Shown piece by piece: positions 17,398-26,057 of a DNA stretch of 54,466 nucleotides. A model generated the notes under the pieces. It was not told the origin of the DNA. It saw nothing but the letters and a program-made list of their open reading frames with translations, and ran no database searches. The DNA comes from JBAZKV01 sp964443545 (lineage in GTDB: Bacteria; Margulisbacteria; WOR-1; JAKLHX01; JBAZKV01). The stretch lies in assembly GCA_964443545.1 (NCBI GenBank), contig CAYUCV010000005.1, forward strand, positions 1 to 54,466, in the 5' to 3' direction. The position numbers and the translations under genes were made by a program. Within the stretch, counting starts at the first letter, position 1; the number at the start of each line of letters is the position of its first letter.

Positions 17398-20139
17398 ATG
17401 GAAATATTTACTCAGGCCTGGCACGCGATGGGGCTGGACAGAGCGCTCGAAAAACTGGAGGTTGATGATGAGACAGGCCTTTCCGAAAAAGAGGCCTATC
17501 TAAGAAAAGAGAAGTTCGGGCCTAATGAGCTTATAAAAAAACGCGTCATAAGTCCGCTGGTGCGCTTTCTTCAGCAATTCAATCAACCCCTTATCTATGC
17601 TTTGCTGGCGGCGGGCTTTACGACGCTGTTCTTAAAGGAATTCATTGATTCTTCGGTCATTTTCGGTGTGGTCCTGGTCAATTCCATAGTCGGCTATATA
17701 CAGGAGACCAAGGCCGTGGACGCGCTTTCGGCGCTGGCCAAGTCCATGAAGACCTATTCCACGGTGGTGCGGGACGGCTCTTCAAAAAAGACCGCTTCAA
17801 GAGAGCTGGTTCCCGGAGATATAGTGATGCTTGCCTCGGGCGACAAGGTCAGCGCGGACATGAGGCTTCTATACTCCAAGGGGCTCAAGGCAAACGAATC
17901 CGCTCTAACGGGAGAATCCCTTCCAGTTGAAAAGAATGCAGAGCCGCTGAGCGAAGCAACACCGCTGGCCGACAGGACAAACATGCTCTTTGCCTCTACC
18001 CTTATCACCAACGGTGCGGCAAAGGCCGTTGTGGTATCTACAGGCGACAAAACGGAGATAGGAAAGATCTCCCAGCTTGTGGAAAATGCCGAAGACATGC
18101 AGACGCCGCTCACAAAAAAGCTTGCCGATTTCAGCAAACAACTGCTTTACATTATCATGTTCTTTTCCGCCGCGACCTTTGTGATTGGGACTTTTGTCTA
18201 CGGAAATCCCGCCGTTGACTCTTTTATGGCGGCAGTTGCCATAGCGGTAGGGGCTATCCCGGAAGGCCTTCCTGCGGCGATAACCATAATTCTTTCGATA
18301 GGCGTGGCCAGGATGGCCAAGCGCAAGGCCATAATCAGAAAACTCCCCGCGGTAGAGACCCTTGGAAGCACCACGATAATATGCTCCGACAAGACGGGGA
18401 CACTTACAGAAAATAAGATGACAGTTCAAAAGCTCTTTGCCTCCGGCAGGTCCTACGGGCTCTCCGGGCAGGGCTATATCACTGCGGGTAGACTGACCGA
18501 GCAGGAAGGCGGAAAAGAAGCGGACCTTTCACAGAATTCGGCGCTAAAAGAGACTCTGCTTGCGGGATTGTTATGCAACGACTCCAGGATAGTTCACAGT
18601 GACGGGGTTTTTTCTGTAGAGGGTGATCCTACCGAGGCCGCACTTCTGGTCAGCGCGGAAAAAGCCGGACTTAACCGCTCGGATATGGAAAAACAGTTAA
18701 GAAGGATGGATGCCATTCCCTTTGAATCCGACAAACAGATAATGGCGACCCTACACGGTACAGAGGCGGCGCCCGTTGTATACATAAAAGGCTCCAACGA
18801 GGCAGTTCTAAAGAGATGCTCGTTCTTTTTGGACGTTTCCGGCAATATTGAGCGCATATCAGATGCCGAGGCCATCAACAGTGCCACGGAGGAATTTGCA
18901 TCGGCGGGGCTGCGCGTTATTGCTTTTGCAAAAAAAGAAATGAAACCGGGCACTTCGGTCATTGGCTATGAGGATATTGAAGGCGAAGCGGTGTTCCTCG
19001 GGTTCCAGGCGATGATGGACCCCCCAAGGCAGGAAGCCATTGACGCCGTTTCTGTCTGCCACAACGCCGGGATAATGGTCAAAATGATCACCGGAGACCA
19101 TGCCACAACAGCCAGGGCTATCGCTATTCAACTCGGCATAAAGGCTTTTCCTGAAGATGACCCCAAAAAGGAACTCATAGCGGTGACCGGAGCGGAGATG
19201 GAAAAATGGACGGAAGAGGATTACCGAAAAAAGACCATGGGCACCTCGGTCTTTGCCAGGGTCACTCCGGAGCAGAAACTAAAAATAGTCAAAGCTCTCC
19301 AGGACCAGAAACAGATAGTTGCCATGACGGGCGACGGAGTTAACGATGCTCCGGCCCTAAAGCAGTCCAATATAGGGGTTGCCATGGGGCTGGACGGCAC
19401 CGAAGTTGCCAAAGAAGCCGCCGATGTGGTCTTGACCGATGATAATTTTGCCTCCATAAAAGCCGCTGTTGAAGAAGGCAGGGGAGTGTTCGACAACCTG
19501 CGCAAGTTCATTGTCTGGACCATTCCCACTAATGCCACCGAAGGCCTGGTGCTGATGGTGGCCATCATCTTCAATTTTGCGCTTCCCATCTCTCCTTTGC
19601 AGATACTGTGGATAAACATGATGACGGCCGTTTTTCTCGGCATGACGCTTGCCTTTGAGCCAAAAGAAGACAATATTATGCTGAAAAAGCCCAATGATCC
19701 CGACCTGCCTATTTTTGACGGAATACTGACCTTAAGGACCATCTATGTCAGTTTTCTTTTTATAGTAGGGATACTGGTCCTGTTCAAGCACCAGCTTATC
19801 CTGGGTACCGGAGTGGCGGCGGCGCAGACGATAGCGGCCAATGTCCTCGTTTTTGGCGAGATGTTCTATTTGTTCAACTGCAGGTCTTTTGAAAAATCCC
19901 TTTTTAGGATAGGGATATTATCCAACAAGATCGTTCTGATAGGAGTTGCCCTTATGATCGCGGTGCAGATGTTCTTTACCTATTCTCCCACCATGAACAG
20001 GCTGTTCGGGACAGAACCTCTGGGACTTATGTCCTGGCTTGCTATTGTGCTTTTTGGTGCGGGCATCTATGTCGTTGTTGAGACGGAGAAAAAAGCAAGG
20101 GCAGTTTTTGCTGCTAGACGCACGGCTCCTCTAAAATAA
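17398..20139 (+). CDS. P2-type cation-transporting ATPase
   Basis: A 913-residue P-type ATPase with ten predicted helices and a cation-ATPase N-terminal domain. Seen: T-G-E-S (actuator), P-E-G-L-P in helix 4, the phosphorylation site D-K-T-G-T-L-T, and the hinge M-T-G-D-G-V-N-D-A-P-A-L-K. This is the P2A-like Ca2+/Na+ group (COG0474). In Ca2+ pumps helix 5 and helix 6 supply N-x-x-E and N-x-x-T-D; here they read P-T-N-A-T-E-G and N-M-M-T-A, so the helix-6 Asp is missing and the ion cannot be called Ca2+. A GGGGGAA lies just before ATG. The end overlaps the convergent exporter gene by nine bases. Confidence 0.9.
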   Translation: MEIFTQAWHAMGLDRALEKLEVDDETGLSEKEAYLRKEKFGPNELIKKRVISPLVRFLQQFNQPLIYALLAAGFTTLFLKEFIDSSVIFGVVLVNSIVGYIQETKAVDALSALAKSMKTYSTVVRDGSSKKTASRELVPGDIVMLASGDKVSADMRLLYSKGLKANESALTGESLPVEKNAEPLSEATPLADRTNMLFASTLITNGAAKAVVVSTGDKTEIGKISQLVENAEDMQTPLTKKLADFSKQLLYIIMFFSAATFVIGTFVYGNPAVDSFMAAVAIAVGAIPEGLPAAITIILSIGVARMAKRKAIIRKLPAVETLGSTTIICSDKTGTLTENKMTVQKLFASGRSYGLSGQGYITAGRLTEQEGGKEADLSQNSALKETLLAGLLCNDSRIVHSDGVFSVEGDPTEAALLVSAEKAGLNRSDMEKQLRRMDAIPFESDKQIMATLHGTEAAPVVYIKGSNEAVLKRCSFFLDVSGNIERISDAEAINSATEEFASAGLRVIAFAKKEMKPGTSVIGYEDIEGEAVFLGFQAMMDPPRQEAIDAVSVCHNAGIMVKMITGDHATTARAIAIQLGIKAFPEDDPKKELIAVTGAEMEKWTEEDYRKKTMGTSVFARVTPEQKLKIVKALQDQKQIVAMTGDGVNDAPALKQSNIGVAMGLDGTEVAKEAADVVLTDDNFASIKAAVEEGRGVFDNLRKFIVWTIPTNATEGLVLMVAIIFNFALPISPLQILWINMMTAVFLGMTLAFEPKEDNIMLKKPNDPDLPIFDGILTLRTIYVSFLFIVGILVLFKHQLILGTGVAAAQTIAANVLVFGEMFYLFNCRSFEKSLFRIGILSNKIVLIGVALMIAVQMFFTYSPTMNRLFGTEPLGLMSWLAIVLFGAGIYVVVETEKKARAVFAARRTAPLK

Positions 20140-20613
20140 TCCGGACGCACCCGTCGTAAGAAGGGTAACTATTACCCCGGATATCATGACGCCTGCCAGG
20201 ATCAGGAATAGGGCCCTTTTTGCCGGTATCCCGAACAGGTATGCGGCAACCGACCCTGTCCATGCGCCGGTTACGGGAAGCGGCACAGCAATGAACATTA
20301 TAAGGGCCAGCTCTCCCCAGGTTTCGTAGTGCCCGGTGAATTTTTTCCGGGTCCTTTCAAAAAGCCAATTAAAGAACGACCTTGCGCGGGGGCTCTTTTC
20401 GATTAAGAAGGAAGAAACCTTTTCGAGAGCAGCCAACAGAAAGATGACCGGCAGCATGTTGCCCGCCACGCTCCAGATATAGCTCTCTAAGGCCCCCATT
20501 CCGTGTACTGTAAGAGCAAGTGGTATAGAGGCCCTAAGCTCTCCCACCGGGGTCATAGCGGTCAAAAAGGTTGCCAGCTGTGGCGTAAGGTTCCCAAATA
20601 ACATAGTGTCCAT
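20131..20613 (-). CDS. putative small multi-drug export protein (COG2426)
   Basis: A 160-residue membrane protein with about four helices, of the Sm_multidrug_ex family. The family signature is the N-terminal L-T-A-M-T-P-V-G-E-L-R-A-S-I-P-L-A. The family name rests on limited evidence, so drug export is uncertain. No SD is present. An extended -10 (TGA-TATAAT, 20625-20620) is followed by exactly six bases and ATG, giving a leaderless message. It is divergent from the methyltransferase gene at 20676. Confidence 0.8.
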   Translation of the reverse strand: MDTMLFGNLTPQLATFLTAMTPVGELRASIPLALTVHGMGALESYIWSVAGNMLPVIFLLAALEKVSSFLIEKSPRARSFFNWLFERTRKKFTGHYETWGELALIMFIAVPLPVTGAWTGSVAAYLFGIPAKRALFLILAGVMISGVIVTLLTTGASGLF

Positions 20614-20619
20614 GCGCTT

Positions 20620-20625
20620 ATTATA
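20620..20625 (-). promoter_or_regulatory. extended -10 of the COG2426 gene, leaderless arrangement
   Basis: TGA-TATAAT on the minus strand, six bases before ATG at 20613. No convincing -35 is seen. Confidence 0.5.
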
Positions 20626-20658
20626 TCATCGCAGGCGCTTTACCCGACCGATCTGTTC

Positions 20659-20664
20659 TATAAT
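20659..20664 (+). promoter_or_regulatory. -10 element of the methyltransferase gene at 20676
   Basis: TATAAT, eleven bases before ATG at 20676. No SD and no clear -35. The predicted leader is only about four bases. Confidence 0.4.
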
Positions 20665-20675
20665 TATGATCAGCC

Positions 20676-21305
20676 ATGAATTGTCCGCTCTGCCAAGGCC
20701 GGGCGCGCTCCTTTTTTGAAGGAAAGAACGGCCGGTACTATGCCTGTCCCCTGTGCAAAGGCATCTTTTTGGGAAGGGAGCACCTGCTTTCCTTAGATGA
20801 GGAAAAAAAGCGCTATCTTAAACATCAAAACCGCATCGAAGACAAGGATTATCAGAACTTCGTCAGTCCCATAGTAAAAGCGGTCAAGAAGTCTTTTCTG
20901 CCGGGAGCGGACGGGCTTGACTTTGGCTGCGGGAGGCAGTCCGTTATCAAGTATCTGCTGCAGCAGGACGGATATTCGGTGGCGCTTTATGACCCTTTAT
21001 TCAAGGACAACAGAGAAATACTTTCAAAAAAGTATGACTATATAGCTTGCTGCGAAGTGATAGAGCACTTTCATGACCCGGCAAAAGAATTTAAGCTCCT
21101 GTTGTCCCTGCTTAAGCCCAAAGGAAAATTGTTCTGCATGACAGATCCTTGGGACAGCGAAAAAGAGTTCGCTTCCTGGTATTACAAGAACGATCCAACG
21201 CATGTCTTCTTTTATCAGCAGGCAACTGTGGCTTGCATAGCAGAAAAGTTCGGCTTTTCAGATCATAGAATAGAAGGCAGGCTGATAGAGCTATCCAAGT
21301 TATAG
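20676..21305 (+). CDS. class I SAM methyltransferase with N-terminal zinc-knuckle
   Basis: 209 residues. The N-terminus has two CPLC motifs about 20 residues apart (M-N-C-P-L-C and A-C-P-L-C-K-G), likely a zinc site. The SAM-binding motif is G-L-D-F-G-C-G, followed by the acidic strand end V-A-L-Y-D-P and C-C-E-V-I-E-H-F (Methyltransf_12/23 type). Relatives modify small molecules or glycans; the substrate cannot be told. It overlaps the convergent metallo-beta-lactamase-fold gene by six bases. Confidence 0.8.
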   Translation: MNCPLCQGRARSFFEGKNGRYYACPLCKGIFLGREHLLSLDEEKKRYLKHQNRIEDKDYQNFVSPIVKAVKKSFLPGADGLDFGCGRQSVIKYLLQQDGYSVALYDPLFKDNREILSKKYDYIACCEVIEHFHDPAKEFKLLLSLLKPKGKLFCMTDPWDSEKEFASWYYKNDPTHVFFYQQATVACIAEKFGFSDHRIEGRLIELSKL

Positions 21306-22115
21306 TTTAATAATGCTTCCCGCGCCGATGCGTATAAAGTCCTTGCCAAATTCCGCCTTAAGCGCTTTTGCCGCTTTTTCCCCTGTGCAGTGGCAGGGCG
21401 CGATCTGTCCGGGGAGCATTTTCTTTAGTTCTGCGGCAAGCTTTTTAAGCTCTTTATCCTTTTTGTCATACAGATGAAAACCTCCGAGCAAAAGGCTTGG
21501 CATGCCTTTACGTAAACTGCCGGCCTTTCTAAGTATCGTGCTCAGCCCGGGATGGGCGCACCCTGTAATAAGCGCATAACCTCCCGCAGTATCCACGATC
21601 AGGGACTGTTCCTTGATCTTTGTTCCCAACTCCCCGGTGGTCGAAATGCCTTTAAATATCTCTCTGGAAGCAGAACTCTCTTTCACATTTGCTCCGTTGT
21701 TCTTTATTTCCCCTTTGAACCTTTTTGAAAAAGAGGGCAGGACATGGACGGATACTGCGCTATTCTCCTTTAAAAGATCGAACAGTCCCCCCGTATGGTC
21801 CCAGTGGGAGTGGGACAGGACGATGCTGTCTATGTCCTTTGGGCTTATCCCTGCCTTTTTCATATTGGCCAACAGGGTTTTGCCGCAGCAGCCGGTGTCA
21901 AAAAGTACCATGTTTTTGCCGTTGTCTATAACGCAGGCAAAGCCGTAGCCCTTTCCATAACCTTTTACTAAAGCCTTATTGTCAAAAACAACTGTTATAG
22001 CGACCTTGCGTTTTAATGTTCCCATTATTGTCCTTTGGCCCTCCTTTGAAGCGGATGCCAACGGGAGCAGCAATATAAGCGCCGCGATCCCGGCAGCGAT
22101 GCGACATCTTTTCAA
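21300..22115 (-). CDS. exported metallo-beta-lactamase-fold hydrolase
   Basis: 271 residues with a signal peptide (1-22, ending ASA-S). The metal motif is H-S-H-W-D-H in L-S-H-S-H-W-D-H-T-G-G-L, with later metal ligands in T-G-C-A-H-P-G and a C-terminal C-H-C-T-G. This is the COG1237 group, whose named member is a dihydropterin-aminobenzene phosphate synthase, but the export signal argues for another role. It is the last gene of the 21-gene run and overlaps the DsrE-like gene by four bases. Confidence 0.85.
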   Translation of the reverse strand: MKRCRIAAGIAALILLLPLASASKEGQRTIMGTLKRKVAITVVFDNKALVKGYGKGYGFACVIDNGKNMVLFDTGCCGKTLLANMKKAGISPKDIDSIVLSHSHWDHTGGLFDLLKENSAVSVHVLPSFSKRFKGEIKNNGANVKESSASREIFKGISTTGELGTKIKEQSLIVDTAGGYALITGCAHPGLSTILRKAGSLRKGMPSLLLGGFHLYDKKDKELKKLAAELKKMLPGQIAPCHCTGEKAAKALKAEFGKDFIRIGAGSIIKL

Positions 22116-22432
22116 AAAGTCACTACTTTATCGCTTTCTTTCACCAATTCGTACATATCTTTCATTGTACTCAGCGGACACATTTGTGAGCCTTCTTTCC
22201 CCCTTGACTGTATGCAGGTGCCGCAGGCAAGCATAACGCCTCCGTCCTTGACAAAGGCATCCGCCTGTTCTTTGGTGTTAAAACTCGAAGTGCTTATGCT
22301 TTCATACTCCACGCCTTTTCCCATCAAAAATACTTTTACCTGGTCTTTCTGTCCCAGGCAGAAATTCGCGTACCTGAACGCGTTCCAACAGGTTTCGCTG
22401 TCATTGACCGAGATGACTATTCCTATTTTCAT
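22112..22432 (-). CDS. DsrE/DsrF-like sulfur-relay family protein
   Basis: 106 residues of the DsrE fold (M-K-I-G-I-V-I-S-V-N-D-S-E-T-C-W-N-A-F-R-Y-A then V-K-V-F-L-M-G-K-G-V-E). A cysteine pair occurs in L-A-C-G-T-C-I-Q-S-R-G, the position where DsrE proteins carry their active cysteine, and a further Cys lies in M-C-P-L-S. Proteins of this kind carry persulfide sulfur in the cytoplasm. GGGAGGAG precedes ATG, 33 bases after hydE. A sulfur-handling role would suit the iron-sulfur assembly genes upstream, but this is inference. Confidence 0.85.
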   Translation of the reverse strand: MKIGIVISVNDSETCWNAFRYANFCLGQKDQVKVFLMGKGVEYESISTSSFNTKEQADAFVKDGGVMLACGTCIQSRGKEGSQMCPLSTMKDMYELVKESDKVVTF

Positions 22433-22465
22433 TTGTTGACTCCTCCCGTATATTTTACTACTGAA

Positions 22466-23362
22466 CTAACCTCTTTTGTTGGGATATATCTCATAAAGAT
22501 CACTGTATGGCAAAGGCGTGAAATTGGGCATTATAACATTGGCGCCGCATTCAAGGGCCTCAAAGCGGTGGTCTTTTGCCGAAAGGCTGCCCACGGCCGT
22601 TGTTGCCGGGATATTAATATCCTTCATCACTATCCTTGTTGCTGACAGGGTCTTGAGCACGAGGTCTATATCCCCGGCAGGTTCGTTCTTTAAGGGCGTC
22701 TTTTTATGGGGGATAAAGGGCCCTGTGCCTATCATTTCAAACCCTGACCTGTAAAAGAACAGGATGTCTCGGGCAATGTCGAGCAGGGTCTGCTGCGGAA
22801 GTCCTACCATTGTGCCGCTGCCTGTCTCATATCCGAGCTCCTTAAGATCAGATAAGCATCTTTTTCTGTTTTCAAGGCTCATTCCGGGATGGAGCGCGTG
22901 ATAAAGCTCCGGATTAGAGGTTTCTATCTTGAGGAGATACCTGTCGGCTCCCGAATCCTTCCACTTTTTACAACTGGAGCGGCTTTTTTCTCCGACAGAA
23001 AGGGTTACCGCCATATTGTCATGTGTTTTTTTTATCTTTCTTATTATCCAGGCCAGCCAATCATCGTCCAAACTGTCGGTTTCTCCGGATTGAAGAACTA
23101 CGGTGCCAATACCGCTTAATGCTATCCTTTTAACTGAGGATAATATCTCTTTATCCTTCATGAAATAACGTTCAAGTTCCTTGTTGAGGCGGGATATTCC
23201 GCAGTAGGCGCAGCAGTTGTTGCAGATGTTGGAAAACTCTACAATGCCGCGGAACAGTATCCTGCGGCCCTTGTGTTTTATCCGGACCTTGTTCGCAGCG
23301 TCAAAAAGTGCCGTCTTTTCCGTGCGAAGCAGTTCTTCTATCTTTTCTGCCGAGTCATACAT
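22466..23362 (-). CDS. hydE: [FeFe]-hydrogenase H-cluster maturase HydE
   Basis: Radical SAM enzyme that, with HydG and HydF, builds the 2Fe subcluster of [FeFe] hydrogenase. The CX3CX2C motif is in S-N-I-C-N-N-C-C-A-Y-C-G. Other conserved parts are V-V-L-Q-S-G-E and P-G-M-S-L-E-N-R. It has 298 residues against about 350 in Thermotoga HydE. It ends at Y-E-I-Y-P-N-K, so the C-terminal tail that carries the optional second cluster is absent. The stop is followed by a normal spacer and SD, so this looks genuine. It overlaps hydG by eight bases. Confidence 0.93.
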   Translation of the reverse strand: MYDSAEKIEELLRTEKTALFDAANKVRIKHKGRRILFRGIVEFSNICNNCCAYCGISRLNKELERYFMKDKEILSSVKRIALSGIGTVVLQSGETDSLDDDWLAWIIRKIKKTHDNMAVTLSVGEKSRSSCKKWKDSGADRYLLKIETSNPELYHALHPGMSLENRKRCLSDLKELGYETGSGTMVGLPQQTLLDIARDILFFYRSGFEMIGTGPFIPHKKTPLKNEPAGDIDLVLKTLSATRIVMKDINIPATTAVGSLSAKDHRFEALECGANVIMPNFTPLPYSDLYEIYPNKRG

Positions 23363-24734
23363 AACGGTCCCTTAGACCATTATCTATCTGTTCAAAAAAC
23401 TTTGCCAACGCGCTTTTTTCTTGGTCCGGGAGTGCTCTTTCCGCCTCTTTGATCAACTTGTATCCTTTATGCTTTACGCTTTCCGAGGCAAAATCGTCTA
23501 GATATTCCTTTAATGTGATCAAAGCGTTCATGGTGCATTTACCTTTTATCGTTCCCGGTTTTGCCAGGCTCATAAAAACTTCCCCTGTCCTTGAAGACCT
23601 GTAGCAGGCCGCGCAGAAGCTGGGGATGAACTCATGGCCGATCAGGGCACCGATCACCTGGTCAAGGCTCCTGTTGTCGCCAAGAACAAACTGCGCCCCG
23701 CTTTCAAAGGATGACTCCTCGTAACCTCCGGGAGAGGTCCTTGAAGCGGCGCTCATTTGGGAAATACCCAGTTCAAGCAATTCGTCCCTAAGGCGGGGAG
23801 TTTCCCTGGTGGAAAGTATCATGCCTGTGTAGGGGACTGAAAGGCGTATTACGGAAACGACTTTTTTGAAATCAAGGTCGCTAACCTCGTAAACGGAACG
23901 AAAATCAACGCCTTCGGCAGGTTCTATTCTTGGAACGGAGATTGTGTGAGGCCCGACCCTATAAGATTTTTCCATGTGTTCTACATGCGAGAGCATTGCC
24001 AGCGTTTCATATCTATAGTCGTAAAGCCCGTATAACAGCCCGATCCCAATGTCGTCTATCCCGGCTTTAAAAGCCCTGTCAATTGCATCCAGGCGGTTGT
24101 CCGGGTCGCTTTTTGGGCCTCTAGGATGGACCATTTTATAAGTGGATTGGTGATATGTTTCTTGGAACAGCTGGAAAGTTCCTATGCCTGCGGCTTTTAA
24201 TTTTCTGAACCCTTCGACAGGCAAAGGCGCGCAGTTAATGTTTACTCTTTTTATTTTGTGGTCTTTAAAACGGGCCGAATAAACAGCCTCGATCGCTTCA
24301 ACATAATAGTCTTCATTTTTTTTCCTTGGAGGAGGGGCTTCTCCTGCCACCACCAGGATCCTTTTCTGCCCGTTCTTAAGGAGTATCCTTGTCTGTTCTT
24401 TGATCTCATCAGATGATAAATGGACCCTTTTAATAGACTTGTTGTCAGATCTAAAAGCGCAGTACAGGCAGTTGTTAACGCAGTAGTTGCTTATGTAGAG
24501 CGGGGCAAACAGCACTATCCTTTTACCATAGATCCTTTGTTTAACTTCCTTTGCGGTTTCAAACAGCCTTTTGAGCAGCCGGGGATCTGATACCGACAAC
24601 AATTTTGAAGTGTCTTCAAGAGAAAGTCTTGTCAGAGAAAGGGATTTTTTTAGTATATCCTCCGCTTCTTTTTCGGACGCAGTGCCCGTCTTTTCTATCA
24701 GGTCAAATATCCTTTTTTCGTCAATATATTTCAT
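23355..24734 (-). CDS. hydG: [FeFe]-hydrogenase H-cluster maturase HydG
   Basis: Radical SAM tyrosine lyase that makes CO and cyanide bound to iron for the H-cluster. 459 residues, normal length. The N-terminal cluster motif is C85-V-N-N-C89-L-Y-C92. The C-terminal auxiliary cluster motif CX2CX22C is present (C-A-A-C-Y-R-S-S ... I-K-G-K-C). P-R-G-P-K-S-D-P-D-N-R and the substrate region S-A-A-S-R-T-S-P-G-G-Y also fit HydG rather than ThiH. It sits between hydF (24-base gap) and hydE (overlap). Confidence 0.95.
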   Translation of the reverse strand: MKYIDEKRIFDLIEKTGTASEKEAEDILKKSLSLTRLSLEDTSKLLSVSDPRLLKRLFETAKEVKQRIYGKRIVLFAPLYISNYCVNNCLYCAFRSDNKSIKRVHLSSDEIKEQTRILLKNGQKRILVVAGEAPPPRKKNEDYYVEAIEAVYSARFKDHKIKRVNINCAPLPVEGFRKLKAAGIGTFQLFQETYHQSTYKMVHPRGPKSDPDNRLDAIDRAFKAGIDDIGIGLLYGLYDYRYETLAMLSHVEHMEKSYRVGPHTISVPRIEPAEGVDFRSVYEVSDLDFKKVVSVIRLSVPYTGMILSTRETPRLRDELLELGISQMSAASRTSPGGYEESSFESGAQFVLGDNRSLDQVIGALIGHEFIPSFCAACYRSSRTGEVFMSLAKPGTIKGKCTMNALITLKEYLDDFASESVKHKGYKLIKEAERALPDQEKSALAKFFEQIDNGLRDRYV

Positions 24735-24758
24735 TTGTTCCTTCCTTTCTTTGGTTAG

Positions 24759-26012
24759 CTAGCGGATCAAAAAAGGTCCCAGCATCCTGTCTAGGATGCC
24801 GAACATATGGCATATGCAGACACCGTAATTGGTGACAGCAACACCCGCATTTTTGCACTTTTCTATTCTTAAGAGCATTTCTTTTCTTGTTATCATGCAG
24901 GCTCCGCAATGTATGACAAGTCGGTATTTTGAAAGATCATCCGGGTAATCCCTTCCGCTGACGGTATCTATCCTGGGCTTAAATCCGAGGTGTTTGGCCA
25001 GCCACTTTGGAAGTTTTACTCTTCCGATGTCATCCTCAACCGGATGATGGCTGCAGGCTTCGGCTATCAGGATCCTGTCGGTCTCTTTTAAGCCGTCCAG
25101 AACTGCCGCGCCTCTGACCGATTCTTCAAGGTCTCCTTTGTATCTTGAAAAAAGAATGGAAAAGGTGGTGCATTTAACGGCTTTTGGCGTTTCTTTTGCT
25201 ATTTTGTCTGCTACCTGAGAGTCGCAAACAGCTATTGCGGGCGGCTTTTTTAATGCTGCAAGCATTTTTTTATAACCGTTCTCTTTTACTGTAAGAGCGG
25301 CACACGTGTGGTCCAAAAGGTCCCTGATAACCTGTACTTGCGGAAGTATTATCCTGCCCTTGGGGGCTGCAAGATCTATCGGAACGATCAAAATGGCTAG
25401 GGACATTTTTGGAACCAGGTCCCCTATGATAGGGCGTGGCTTCAAAAAATCCTCCGGCAAGACCTTTATTAGCAGTTCTTTGAAACTGCTGATATACCTG
25501 TTCCTTTTACCCGATTCCGTACTTGAGCAGAGAAGTATGTCTGTCCCCTTTGTTTTTAAGATCTTTAAGAACTTTTCAGAAGGGGACCATCGGTCGGTCT
25601 TATTAACGACGATGATCGCAGGAGTATTCCTTTTTTTGAGCTCAAGGGCCAGGTGTTCTTCGTGTTTTCCCCAAATGGAGGGTTCGGTTATTATTAATCC
25701 GATATCCGCGCGGTCAAAGGTTTTTTTTGTTTTTTCAAGCCGCTTTTTGGAAAGCCGGCTTTTATCATCTATGCCTGCTGTATCAAGAAAGACAACTGGG
25801 CCGATCGGCAGCAGCTCCATGGTTTTTTCAACTGTGTCGGTTGTGGTGCCTGGTATGGCAGAAGTAACGGCAGTCTCCTGGCCAGCTACCATGTTAAGGA
25901 AACTGGACTTTCCGGTATTGGTCCGTCCAAATAGAGCTATCTGCAGCCTCACGGATTTTGGGGCGTCAATAGCGTTTGGGATTTCAGACGCAACTAATAC
26001 AGGTTTTTCCAT
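24759..26012 (-). CDS. hydF: [FeFe]-hydrogenase maturation GTPase HydF
   Basis: Scaffold GTPase that assembles the 2Fe subcluster and delivers it to the hydrogenase. 417 residues. The GTPase domain begins with G-R-T-N-T-G-K-S (29-36), then D-T-A-G at switch II and N-K-T-D. The C-terminal cluster domain has the HydF pattern C-S-H ... H-C-G-A-C. hydEFG are contiguous, yet no hydrogenase structural gene (HydA-type) is present in the window, so the client enzyme lies elsewhere. Confidence 0.95.
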   Translation of the reverse strand: MEKPVLVASEIPNAIDAPKSVRLQIALFGRTNTGKSSFLNMVAGQETAVTSAIPGTTTDTVEKTMELLPIGPVVFLDTAGIDDKSRLSKKRLEKTKKTFDRADIGLIITEPSIWGKHEEHLALELKKRNTPAIIVVNKTDRWSPSEKFLKILKTKGTDILLCSSTESGKRNRYISSFKELLIKVLPEDFLKPRPIIGDLVPKMSLAILIVPIDLAAPKGRIILPQVQVIRDLLDHTCAALTVKENGYKKMLAALKKPPAIAVCDSQVADKIAKETPKAVKCTTFSILFSRYKGDLEESVRGAAVLDGLKETDRILIAEACSHHPVEDDIGRVKLPKWLAKHLGFKPRIDTVSGRDYPDDLSKYRLVIHCGACMITRKEMLLRIEKCKNAGVAVTNYGVCICHMFGILDRMLGPFLIR

Positions 26013-26057
26013 TGCGATGGCTCTTTACCTTTCCGGGTGCAGGGCTTGTTTTTATCG

